This document shows positions 18,890 through 26,197 of a stretch of DNA of 64,000 bases, piece by piece. Every line of letters starts with the position of its first letter. The stretch's first letter is position 1. Both the position numbers and the translations under genes were made by a program. The DNA comes from an uncultured Prevotella sp. GTDB taxonomy: Bacteria > Bacteroidota > Bacteroidia > Bacteroidales > Bacteroidaceae. The notes under the pieces were generated by a model. That model did no database searches. It was not told the origin of the DNA and worked only from the letters and a program-made list of their open reading frames with translations. The DNA is taken from the NCBI GenBank assembly GCA_900545525.1, contig UQZX01000014.1:16174-80173 (forward strand), read 5' to 3'.

Positions 18890-19100
18890 TTGTTCTGTTG
18901 CCTTACCTCCTTTCTCTATTCTCCCTTTCTCCCTTTCTTCCTTTCTTTCTTTCTCTCCTTCCTCCCTTTACTCCTTATTCTCCTTACTCCTTACTTAATC
19001 ATTTGTCCTTTAACTTCCTGTAACTTCCCATAACTTCTTTAACTCCATAATGCTTTAACTCCCTTTTCTCCTTACTCCTTTACTCCATTTCCTCCTTAAC
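18890..19100. repeat. Pyrimidine-rich tract with TTAACTTCC-type repeats, no gene
   Basis: About 200 bases are almost wholly C and T on the plus strand (runs such as CTCCTTTCTTCC), followed by CATTTGTCCTTTAACTTC, the core shared with the GAAGTTA-type elements at 22150, 25827 and 30028. The surrounding gap 18759-19228 otherwise holds only the terminator and an AT-rich leader. Confidence 0.6.
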
Positions 19101-19228
19101 ATAATATTAAAATTATTTAAAAAGAAAGGTGTGCCTGATTACATATATGTATATATAACGTTACAAAAGCATAGCAATAATTGTGTAAAGTTTATAATAA
19201 CATAATATTAACTTAAAAATAAAAGTAT

Positions 19229-20128
19229 ATGAAGAAATTTTTTACTCTTGCTGCCATCGCTTGCATGGCAATGTCTGTTAATGCACAGGAGGTTTGGGAT
19301 GCATCGTCTGTTACTGATTTAACTGTTGCAGAACAAACAATAAAGGCAACTGAAAATGTTGACCTAAAGATAGCGTCATTCCTAAATGAGAAGGATATTC
19401 AAGATGACAAAACACCATGGAGTTTTAGTGGTGGTGAAGGAACAAATCTTGCTTTGAGTACAGATAAATGTGATCTTAAGTTTAATAGCTATCTTAAAGG
19501 AGCAGGAAATCCCTATGCTGTGGACAATGGGGGGTATTGGGAAGAAACTGATAATGGAACAGCATGGCGTGATGACCCCAATGCTACAGTTTGGACAGAA
19601 GGTTGTGGGCTGCTTCCTGTACATGGTACATATGTTGAGTTTACTGTTAAAGCAGATGGTTCTATAAAGATGGGTGTTTTTGTAAATAAAGGTAACCATT
19701 CAACATATATTGTTGATGAGGATACAAAGGCTCACATTGCTGCAAACGATATAAAAGTCGCTTTCTATTATCAGAACAATGGATTTACATTTGATGATAA
19801 TGGTACAACTGTTGACATGGTTACTGGTACAATGCCTGAGGACTTTATAATACAGCATACAAACGGTTATACACAGAATCGTCAGGCTCTTGGATATATG
19901 ACTTTCCCTGTAAAGGCAGGAAAGAAATATATGGTCTTCAATCCGAAGAGCCAGATAGGTCTTTATGGTTTTAAATTTACAGCAGGTGGTGAGCAAACAG
20001 GTATCAGCGATATAACAGCTAATACAGGAGTTGACGCAAACGCTCCTATATACAACCTTGCAGGTCAGCGCGTAAACAAGGATGCAAAGGGTATTCTTAT
20101 TCAGAACGGAAGAAAGTTCATAAAATAA
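19229..20128 (+). CDS. Secreted protein of unknown function with a C-terminal sorting-type tail
   Basis: The 299-residue protein has a clear signal peptide (MKKFFTLAAIACMAMSVNAQ). Its body is rich in aromatic residues and beta-strand patterns (FKFTAGGEQ, YMTFPVKAGKKYMVF) and resembles the small secreted proteins and enzyme C-terminal domains elsewhere in the window (49142, 26198). It ends with IYNLAGQRV...GILIQNGRKFIK, the tail shared by seven proteins here and typical of proteins exported or anchored by the Bacteroidota Por (type IX) pathway. I do not recognise a catalytic motif; a carbohydrate-binding role is possible but unproven. It is a single gene with its own strong terminator. Confidence 0.8.
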   Translation: MKKFFTLAAIACMAMSVNAQEVWDASSVTDLTVAEQTIKATENVDLKIASFLNEKDIQDDKTPWSFSGGEGTNLALSTDKCDLKFNSYLKGAGNPYAVDNGGYWEETDNGTAWRDDPNATVWTEGCGLLPVHGTYVEFTVKADGSIKMGVFVNKGNHSTYIVDEDTKAHIAANDIKVAFYYQNNGFTFDDNGTTVDMVTGTMPEDFIIQHTNGYTQNRQALGYMTFPVKAGKKYMVFNPKSQIGLYGFKFTAGGEQTGISDITANTGVDANAPIYNLAGQRVNKDAKGILIQNGRKFIK

Positions 20129-20150
20129 GAGGCAGTTGTCTTAACGGTTA

Positions 20151-20195
20151 AATATAAAGAAATGACAGGGAAAAGCCCTGTCATTTCTTTATATT
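20151..20195 (+). terminator. Strong terminator after the secreted protein gene
   Basis: A 20-bp perfect stem (20151-20170 with 20176-20195) closes a 5-base loop, starting 22 bases past the stop codon at 20128, with T-rich sequence on the 3' side. Confidence 0.9.
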
Positions 20196-20367
20196 ATTGT
20201 CTCTTGGCTGAAATTTCAGTCTGTTAAGTAGAATTGTGCAATGACTAATTAATTCACATTAACAATGCTAACCCTATGGGTTACGGGGTATAAAGCATGG
20301 CTTTAATACCGCAAAGTTATGTTTTTGCAACAATGTCTTCGCAAAGTCAGGGTGCGCATTTATTATA

Positions 20368-20686
20368 TAACGTGAATTCGACGAATTGTATCAACTCTGT
20401 AAGTTAACGTGAGTTCGACGAATTATATCAACGCTGTAAGTCATTAATAGACATTCTCTTACGTTCGGGTGGATTTGCAATCCGCCCGCATGTGCATGTT
20501 GAAAGCTATAAAAACATGGCGCAGTGAAGGCATTTGAAATGCCTATTGATTGCAAATCCATTACTGATGGCGCTTAAAAAGCGGGCGGATTGCAAATCCA
20601 CCCGAACGTTGCAGGATGTTTTCTTGATTGTATCATATTGATTGTCAATAACTTTTTGATTATTCAAATTCGTCGAACTCACGTTA
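20368..20686. repeat. MITE-like element, copy 2
   Basis: The left terminal repeat, TAACGTGA(A/G)TTCGACGAATT, is present twice (20368-20387 and 20405-20424), 37 bp apart. The right terminal repeat, its complement, lies at 20667-20686. The core (about 20464-20607) has palindromic arms beginning TTCGGGTGGATTTGCAATCC and is an inverted copy of the core of copy 1. The gap 20129-20899 contains no gene: only this element, an upstream terminator and a short stretch ending in TGTCCCTAC. Confidence 0.8.
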
Positions 20687-20844
20687 TTTAAAGCAGTTTT
20701 TATGTATTGGTTCTACGGACATTTACAAGACGTGTTGTTGAGCGAAGTGAAAAAATGTCCCTACCAGAGAATGAAGCTTGCAGTTATTTGATAGAGGGAC
20801 TTATTGGCATGACTTTTAGTTTGCTTGATATATAATGGTTAAAA

Positions 20845-20877
20845 ACAAAATAAGGCGGCTCATTTTGAGCCGCCTTA
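20845..20877 (-). terminator. Terminator of the ferredoxin gene
   Basis: TAAGGCGGCTCA (20851-20862) pairs perfectly with TGAGCCGCCTTA (20866-20877) around a 3-base loop, followed on the minus strand by a T-rich run. It sits just past the ferredoxin stop codon. Confidence 0.9.
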
Positions 20878-20899
20878 TTAATTCCTTTATCATCCGAAT

Positions 20900-21067
20900 T
20901 TACGGAAGGCTGATTGCCTCAGAAGGACAAACATCAGCGCAAGTACCGCACTCTGTACATGTGTCAGGGTCGATTGAATACTTTTCGCCTTCAGAGATAG
21001 CGCCTGACGGACACTCATCAATACATGTACCGCAAGCGATACAGTCGTCACCAATTACGTATGCCAT
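20900..21067 (-). CDS. Small 2[4Fe-4S] ferredoxin
   Basis: The 55-residue product starts MAYVIGDDCIACGTC. It contains two complete CxxCxxCxxxCP motifs (Cys 9, 12, 15, 19 and Cys 37, 40, 43, 47), each expected to hold a 4Fe-4S cluster. Clostridial-type ferredoxins of this size carry low-potential electrons in the cytoplasm, for example for pyruvate:ferredoxin oxidoreductase. It is a single gene with its own promoter and terminator, and its length is normal for the family. A longer plus-strand frame overlaps it but is only a shadow. Confidence 0.95.
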   Translation of the reverse strand: MAYVIGDDCIACGTCIDECPSGAISEGEKYSIDPDTCTECGTCADVCPSEAISLP

Positions 21068-21125
21068 GATAATATTAAGTTTTTATTGTTAATAATTAAT
21101 GTTTAATACCTACTTTTATGTTATG

Positions 21126-21133
21126 CAAAGTTA
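21126..21133 (-). promoter_or_regulatory. -7 promoter element of the ferredoxin gene
   Basis: The plus strand reads CAAAGTTA, so the minus strand reads TAACTTTG, an exact TAnnTTTG match 58 bases upstream of the ATG. Confidence 0.6.
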
Positions 21134-21288
21134 GTATATTTATTCTAAATACCTAATACAGGGTATTTCTTTTTATTTTCTTTAACAACTTGGGATGTGC
21201 TGCCGCTCTCCGCATATATGACTGGAAAGTGTGGTGACAGCGGCATTTCTATACAATAATAAAAGGGTATAAGGCGTTATAAAGATAT

Positions 21289-22035
21289 ATGAAACGCAGA
21301 CTTATACATATTATTATATTTAGTCTCTGTGTGCTGGGAGCAGGCGCGCAGGGCACAAAGGTGCAGAACAGACCCTATACCGACTTGCGTCCGTTCCATT
21401 TCGGTGTTCTTGTGGGTACCCATTTGCAGGACATGGAGTTTGAGAATGTGGGTCCGCAGATGATAACGGGAGAAGACGGGGTGACGGCAGAGAAGACGGT
21501 GACGTGCGACCAGGACCGTTGGGACACGGGATTTACCGTGGGGGTGCTTGGCGAGTTCAGGCTAAGTGACAACTTTGCCTTCCGGCTTGCGCCGACAATG
21601 TATTTCGGTACGCGGCACCTTACGTTCTACAACCACACGGACAAGACGGATACGGGAGAGCCGGTGACGGAGAACCAGGACCTGAAGTCGATATATGTTG
21701 CTGCCACGACAAGCATTATTTTTGCGGCACCGCGTCTTAACAACTACCGCCCGTATATCATGGCTGGGCTGAACCCCATGCTTAATCTTTCGCCGAAAGA
21801 CAATGACTATGTAAAGCTGAAGCCTTACGACTGCATGTTCGAGATAGGTCTGGGATGCGACTTCTATCTTCCTTTCTTCAAGTTGCGTCCGGAACTGAAG
21901 TTCAGTTACAGCCTGATAAACAGTCTCGACACGAAGCATCCCGACCAGTTGCGCGACAAGAACATGCTCATGTATGCCAAGTCCGTGAAAGAGGCGAGGA
22001 GCAAGATGATAGCCTTGACGTTCTACTTTGAATAA
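21289..22035 (+). CDS. porT: PorT-like outer-membrane beta-barrel protein
   Basis: The 248-residue protein has a signal peptide (MKRRLIHIIIFSLCVLGAGAQ). Alternating hydrophobic strands form a small outer-membrane beta-barrel, beginning RPFHFGVLVGTHLQDMEF, a pattern I associate with PorT-family proteins, and it ends in an aromatic residue (LTFYFE). PorT is needed for the Por (type IX) secretion pathway, which exports proteins bearing the C-terminal tail seen on seven proteins in this window. The assignment to true PorT rather than another small barrel of the same superfamily is by pattern and length only. It stands alone with its own terminator. Confidence 0.65.
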   Translation: MKRRLIHIIIFSLCVLGAGAQGTKVQNRPYTDLRPFHFGVLVGTHLQDMEFENVGPQMITGEDGVTAEKTVTCDQDRWDTGFTVGVLGEFRLSDNFAFRLAPTMYFGTRHLTFYNHTDKTDTGEPVTENQDLKSIYVAATTSIIFAAPRLNNYRPYIMAGLNPMLNLSPKDNDYVKLKPYDCMFEIGLGCDFYLPFFKLRPELKFSYSLINSLDTKHPDQLRDKNMLMYAKSVKEARSKMIALTFYFE

Positions 22036-22067
22036 AAAATCCGGCGGAGCTGTTCCGCCGGATTTTT
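22034..22067 (+). terminator. Terminator of the PorT-like gene
   Basis: ATCCGGCGGA (22039-22048) pairs with TCCGCCGGAT (22054-22063), flanked by a run of A and a run of T. It overlaps the end of the coding sequence by two bases. Confidence 0.9.
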
Positions 22068-22071
22068 ATTT

Positions 22072-22311
22072 TAACGTGAGTTCGATGAATATTACAAACC
22101 ACCCCTGCCCCTCCTTTGAAAAAGGAGGGGACACAGCGCAGGCATTGTATGTAGACATTTGTCCTTTAACTTCTTCTGACTTCCCATAACTTCTTTAACT
22201 CCCAAACACTTTACTCCTTACTCCATTCCTACGCGTCCCCTCCTTTTCCAAAGGAGGGGCAGGGGTGGTTTGTAATATAACAGGCAAGATAAATTCGTCG
22301 AACTCACGTTA
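22072..22311. repeat. MITE-like element, copy 3, with a nested GAAGTTA-type segment
   Basis: Terminal inverted repeats TAACGTGAGTTCGATGAAT (22072-22090) and its near complement (22292-22311) enclose a second pair of arms built on ACAAACCACCCCTGCCCCTC. Inside is a pyrimidine-rich segment (about 22158-22240) with CATTTGTCCTTTAACTTC, the core of another repeat family, so one repeat appears to have landed in the other. The gap 22036-22364 has no gene. Confidence 0.8.
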
Positions 22312-22364
22312 TTTTATAAATAGGGTGTTGCAATATTGAATAATTTCAGGTTTTGCAACACCGG

Positions 22365-22565
22365 CTATTTTCTTTTTCTGTTTGCCCGCTGTTCCCTGTA
22401 TTTGGCTTTCTGCCGCGCGGAACCGCTTCCGTGAGCACCGGTTATATATGCCTTCTTCTTGGCTTTGGTCCTTACTTTGCTTCCGTTCCCGTTTTCCTGC
22501 TTGGCAGGGCGGAACACGATGCCGCCGCCTGATATTATGTCATCGATGTTGTCGCCTTGGCTCAT
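22365..22565 (-). CDS. Small basic protein of unknown function
   Basis: The 66-residue product starts MSQGDNIDDIISGGGIVFRP and has a strongly basic C-terminus (RQKAKYREQRANRKRK). It starts 16 bases after the stop codon of the AICAR transformylase gene in the same direction, so the two are probably one transcript. No signal peptide or membrane segment is present. A longer upstream start would overlap the transformylase gene and has no clear support. The basic, disordered-looking end suggests nucleic-acid or ribosome contact, but that is only a guess. I do not recognise the family. Confidence 0.65.
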   Translation of the reverse strand: MSQGDNIDDIISGGGIVFRPAKQENGNGSKVRTKAKKKAYITGAHGSGSARQKAKYREQRANRKRK

Positions 22566-22581
22566 AAACTGAAAATTTATA

Positions 22582-23763
22582 TCAATGATGGAACAGGCGT
22601 ACACCCGTGAATGCCATTGCGATGCCGTACTTGTCGCATGTCTCTATGACATTGTCGTCACGCACCGAGCCGCCTGCCTGTGCAATATACTCCACACCGC
22701 TCTTGTGTGCCCGCTCGATGTTGTCGCCGAAGGGGAAGAATGCGTCGCTGCCCAGTGCCACCTTCGTGTTCTTTGCAATCCATTCCTTCTTCTCTGCCAT
22801 TGTCAGCACCTCGGGCTTCGTCTTGAAAAACTTCTGCCATGTGCCTTCTGCCAGTACGTCGTCGTGGTCTTCGCTGATGTACACGTCTATGGTGTTGTCG
22901 CGGTCTGCACGGCGGATGCCGTCGACAAAGGGCAGCGACATAACCTTCGGGTGCTGGCGCAGCCACCATATATCAGCCTTGTTGCCTGCAAGGCGCGTGC
23001 AGTGTATGCGGCTCTGCTGCCCCGCGCCGATGCCTATTGCCTGTCCGTCCTTTACATAGCATACAGAGTTGCTTTGGGTATATTTAAGGGTTATGAGGCT
23101 TATTATCAGGTCGCGCCTTGCCTCTTCGCTGAATGTCTTGTTCTGTGTGGGTATGTTTTCAAACAGTGCCGGGTCGTCCAGTTTTATCTCGTTGCGTCCC
23201 TGTTCGAATGTTATGCCGAATACCTGCTTGCGCTCAATAGGCTCCGGAACATATTCGGGGTCTATCTTTATTACGTTGTATGTTCCCTTGCGCTTTGATT
23301 TCAGTATCTCTATTGCCTCCGGTGTATAGTCAGGCGCAATCACGCCGTCGCTCACCTCGCGCTTGATTAGTGTTGCCGTTACGGCATCACATGTGTCACT
23401 CAGTGCCACGAAGTCGCCGTATGAGCTCATGCGGTCGGCACCGCGTGCCCTTGCGTATGCGCATGCTATTGGAGACAGCTCTTCCTTGATATCATCTACG
23501 AAGTAGATTTTCTTGAGAGTGTCACTCAGCGGAAGTCCCACTGCCGCGCCTGCGGGAGAAACATGCTTGAAACTTGCAGCCGAAGCCAGTCCCGTTGCAG
23601 CCTTAAGCTCTTTTACCAGCTGCCAGCTGTTGAAGGCGTCGAGGAAGTTTATGTATCCCGGTCTGCCGTTAATGACTTCTATGGGCAGTTCGCCTTCGGT
23701 CATGAATATGCGCGAAGGCTTCTGATTTGGATTACATCCGTACTTTAGTGCTAATTCTTTCAT
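22582..23763 (-). CDS. Stand-alone phosphoribosylaminoimidazolecarboxamide (AICAR) formyltransferase
   Basis: The 393-residue cytoplasmic enzyme starts MKELALKYGCNPNQKPSRIF. It transfers a formyl group from 10-formyltetrahydrofolate to AICAR, giving FAICAR, the penultimate step of purine synthesis. It matches the C-terminal transformylase half of PurH, including the active-site segment SFKHVSPAGAAVG (about residues 63-75, with the catalytic Lys-His pair) and the C-terminal GSDAFFPFGDNIERA. The N-terminal IMP cyclohydrolase half is absent, so that activity must be encoded elsewhere. The start at 23763 is supported by a promoter just upstream that excludes the longer in-frame start. Confidence 0.9.
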   Translation of the reverse strand: MKELALKYGCNPNQKPSRIFMTEGELPIEVINGRPGYINFLDAFNSWQLVKELKAATGLASAASFKHVSPAGAAVGLPLSDTLKKIYFVDDIKEELSPIACAYARARGADRMSSYGDFVALSDTCDAVTATLIKREVSDGVIAPDYTPEAIEILKSKRKGTYNVIKIDPEYVPEPIERKQVFGITFEQGRNEIKLDDPALFENIPTQNKTFSEEARRDLIISLITLKYTQSNSVCYVKDGQAIGIGAGQQSRIHCTRLAGNKADIWWLRQHPKVMSLPFVDGIRRADRDNTIDVYISEDHDDVLAEGTWQKFFKTKPEVLTMAEKKEWIAKNTKVALGSDAFFPFGDNIERAHKSGVEYIAQAGGSVRDDNVIETCDKYGIAMAFTGVRLFHH

Positions 23764-23789
23764 TTCTGTTGTTGAAGGTTTTATGCGTG

Positions 23790-23821
23790 CAAAGTTACTG
23801 TAAATATAGAACTTACGCAAA
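23790..23821 (-). promoter_or_regulatory. Promoter of the AICAR transformylase gene
   Basis: On the minus strand TTTG (plus 23818-23821) is followed after 20 bases by TAACTTTG (plus 23790-23797), an exact Bacteroidota consensus. Transcription would start about 10 to 20 bases before the ATG at 23763. The rest of the gap 23764-24160 is AT-rich and holds no gene that I can see. Confidence 0.8.
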
Positions 23822-24160
23822 TTTTTATATTATTTGATAGCTTATGCCGCAGCATCATCAGCCCTGTTATATAGATGCTAATGTTTAAATATCTTAACTA
23901 ATATATATGTAAACAGTTAAACAATGTAAACACAGTTGTTTAAACCTTTATTGTAAGCACGTTGTCGTAACCCGTTGAAAATGAGCTTTTAATTTGACGC
24001 ATAGTTTGCATGTCCCTTGTTTTTCACCATTTGAAAAAGATGTGAACACACCGTGTTGTTTGGTATTTTTTTATTAATTTCGCGATTGTTGTTTAAAAAC
24101 CTGTCTTTTTTAAGGTTTCAACTACTTACCTTTTTATATAATACACTTGTATCTATTGTG

Positions 24161-24712
24161 ATGAATAATAAAATATTTAGAGTTTTCATACTGTTGTTTT
24201 TCATGTCCATATCACCGGTATTTGCCGTGCCTGACAACGACAAGGACAATGACGGCGAAGATGAAGAGATTGGCAATTACGATTTTCTTTATGGCGGCAG
24301 CGACGCAGATTACAACTATGATGTAGTGGCTGTGGATAATGTCCTTGATGAGGCTTTCTCCCATATAGGGGCACGTTACCGCTCGGGACAGTCGGGACCA
24401 TACGCCTTCGACTGCTCTGGGTTTACAAGCTATGTATATGGAAAGATGAACATTCAGCTCAACCGTTCGTCGCGCGACCAGTATAGTCAGGGCGATCCTG
24501 TTGTGAAGAACGACCTGCAGAGCGGCGACCTCGTGTTCTTTACCAGTCCGCGTTCGGGACGTTCCATCGGTCATGTGGGCATCGTTGTGGATGTCAATCA
24601 TGTCACAGGCAGTTTTAATTTTATTCATGCAAGCATAAAGGGAGTTAAGGTGAGCAACTCCAATGATGCTTATTATGCGCGCCGTTACGTAGGAGCGCGG
24701 AGGGTTATGTAA
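24161..24712 (+). CDS. NlpC/P60-family secreted peptidoglycan peptidase
   Basis: The 183-residue product starts MNNKIFRVFILLFFMSISPV, a signal peptide cleaved near residue 22. An acidic linker (about 25-50) leads to an NlpC/P60 domain (about 58-180). The catalytic triad is visible as Cys85 (FDCSGFTSYVYG), His138 (GHVGIVVD) and His156 (FNFIHAS). Such enzymes cut D-gamma-glutamyl-diamino-acid bonds in cell-wall peptides. I chose the ATG at 24161 because the longer frame adds 36 residues of hydrophobic sequence that look like translated intergenic DNA. It overlaps the next gene by one base (TAATG), so the two are co-translated. Confidence 0.9.
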   Translation: MNNKIFRVFILLFFMSISPVFAVPDNDKDNDGEDEEIGNYDFLYGGSDADYNYDVVAVDNVLDEAFSHIGARYRSGQSGPYAFDCSGFTSYVYGKMNIQLNRSSRDQYSQGDPVVKNDLQSGDLVFFTSPRSGRSIGHVGIVVDVNHVTGSFNFIHASIKGVKVSNSNDAYYARRYVGARRVM

Positions 24713-25827
24713 TGCAGAATATGATGGTTATAGCAATATTGGCTGCTTTAAATATAGCTGCTTGTACATCGGCAGGTGCGGACAGACAGTTGTCCGTACC
24801 TGTTGTCGTTAATGACAGTGTGGAGGCGGATGCCGACTCTGTGGAGCCTTGTGCAGAGAACAGGCGTGACACTTTTGTGGTGTCGCTGACGGGAGATATA
24901 ATGATGGGCACCACTTTCCCCGAGGTCAGGCTGCCTGCAAACGATGGTAAGGACCTGTTCCGTGATGTGAAGAGTTTTCTTGTAAACGCCGATATTGCTG
25001 CCGGAAATCTTGAGGGAACATTGTGTGATGCGGGGAGCACTTCCAAGAAGAGGACGGCTCACAGCTATTCTTTCCGCACTCCGCCAGCCTATGCCGCGCT
25101 GTTGAGCGATGCCGGCTATGATTTCCTTAGCATGGCAAACAACCATGCGTTCGACTTCGGCATAGAGGGAGTCAGGTCTACGGAGAAGGCGCTGGATGGG
25201 CAGGGTATAAAATATGCCGGCTTGCGGGGGCGTACGGCAATTGCCGTAGTTGAGCGTGACGGCATAAGGTTTGGCTTCTGTGCCTTCGGACACAACGGAT
25301 ACACTTTCCGTACTCAGGAACTTGACGGCGTTAAGGCGATACTCGACAGTCTGAAGAAATGTTCAGACATAGTGATAGTTTCCTTTCATGGCGGTGCTGA
25401 GGGCAAGGCTTGCCGCCGTCTGCCTTATGGCAAGGAGACTTTTCTCAATGAGGACCGCGGCTCGCTGCGTACTTTCACACATTTCTGCATAGACAACGGT
25501 GCCGACATAGTGTATGGGCACGGACCGCATGTGGTGCGCTGTATGGAGGTTTACAAGGGGCGTTTCATTGCTTACAGTCTTGGAAACTTCTGTACTCCAT
25601 ACGGAATAAACACTTCCGGGATATCCGGTTATGCCCCGGTGGTGAGTATAAAGGTAAACCGCAGCGGTGAGTTCCTGTCCGGACAGATACACCCGTTTAT
25701 ACAGCGTTATGGCGTTGGACCGCGGCGCGACACCACGGGAGTGGTCGTAAAAGAGATTAGAACGCTGACCGAACTGGATGTAAATGGCGGAAAGATAAGA
25801 ATATCGGACAGCGGGAAGATTGAATAG
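24712..25827 (+). CDS. CapA-family (poly-gamma-glutamate synthesis type) metallophosphatase-like lipoprotein
   Basis: The 371-residue product starts MQNMMVIAILAALNIAACTS with a lipobox cysteine near residue 18. The CapA fold follows, with metal-site motifs SLTGDIMMG (about 58-66), GNLEGTL, SMANNHAFDFG and GHGPHVVRCME near the C-terminus. The family belongs to the calcineurin-like phosphoesterases and is linked to capsule or poly-gamma-glutamate assembly; the substrate here is unknown. It is translationally coupled to the NlpC/P60 gene, which suggests a shared role in envelope or cell-wall metabolism. Two further ATG codons a few residues in are possible starts. Confidence 0.88.
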   Translation: MQNMMVIAILAALNIAACTSAGADRQLSVPVVVNDSVEADADSVEPCAENRRDTFVVSLTGDIMMGTTFPEVRLPANDGKDLFRDVKSFLVNADIAAGNLEGTLCDAGSTSKKRTAHSYSFRTPPAYAALLSDAGYDFLSMANNHAFDFGIEGVRSTEKALDGQGIKYAGLRGRTAIAVVERDGIRFGFCAFGHNGYTFRTQELDGVKAILDSLKKCSDIVIVSFHGGAEGKACRRLPYGKETFLNEDRGSLRTFTHFCIDNGADIVYGHGPHVVRCMEVYKGRFIAYSLGNFCTPYGINTSGISGYAPVVSIKVNRSGEFLSGQIHPFIQRYGVGPRRDTTGVVVKEIRTLTELDVNGGKIRISDSGKIE

Positions 25828-25956
25828 GAAGTTAAAGAAGTTAGAGGAAGTTAAGGAAGTTAAAGGACAAATGCTGTATATACAGTCAACAAAGCATACG
25901 TCCTTTAACTTCCTGCGGCTTAAGCCGCATAACTTCCTCTAACTTCTTTAACTTCT
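25827..25956. repeat. GAAGTTA-type inverted element, copy A
   Basis: Several GAAGTTA heptads on the left face complementary TAACTTC heptads on the right, with the palindrome TGCGGCTTAAGCCGCA within the right arm and a core containing CATACGTCCTTTAACTTCC. It begins on the last base of the CapA-like stop codon and can fold as a long hairpin, so it may end transcripts from both sides. The element at 30028-30176 is the same element in the opposite orientation. Confidence 0.8.
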
Positions 25957-25967
25957 AATTTTTATAG

Positions 25968-26183
25968 TCAGAATTCATCTCCCCAAATGTCGTATCCGGG
26001 GTTAAGCTTCGATTCTTCCGGTACTTCTTCGCCTTCATCTCCATATTCAGGCGGCTCGATGCCGGGTTCATATTCATTGCCTGTGCCCGGTGTTACCGTC
26101 ACATTGGGCGAACCGGCGAGCAGCGTGGTGTCATTCTCTATTCTTACAGCCTCGCACAGAGGCTTTATATATGTCTTTTTCAT
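25968..26183 (-). CDS. Small acidic peptide of the MKKxYxxP...LLAGS type, unknown function
   Basis: The 71-residue product starts MKKTYIKPLCEAVRI, contains LLAGSPNVTVTPG (about 21-33) and has a very acidic, proline-rich C-terminus. Short proteins with this MKKxYxxP start and a conserved LxAGS/A segment are frequent in Prevotella and Bacteroides genomes. The conserved head and variable tail look like a leader plus core peptide, but no modifying enzyme is encoded nearby. It starts 14 bases after the GH105 stop codon on the same strand and is probably co-transcribed with it. It has no signal peptide of the usual kind. Confidence 0.6.
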   Translation of the reverse strand: MKKTYIKPLCEAVRIENDTTLLAGSPNVTVTPGTGNEYEPGIEPPEYGDEGEEVPEESKLNPGYDIWGDEF

Positions 26184-26197
26184 AAAATATCAGCAAG

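Noticed and set aside
18890..19100. Pyrimidine-rich tract as a coding or structural RNA gene
   Set aside because: Low complexity gives open frames without meaning, and no stable fold or promoter is visible.
20835..21092. Plus-strand frame of 85 codons
   Set aside because: It overlaps the ferredoxin gene on the minus strand, whose two cysteine motifs are intact, and begins in the terminator hairpin.
24053..24160. Longer N-terminus for the NlpC/P60 protein
   Set aside because: It would add a second hydrophobic stretch ahead of a complete signal peptide, and its codons look like AT-rich intergenic DNA.
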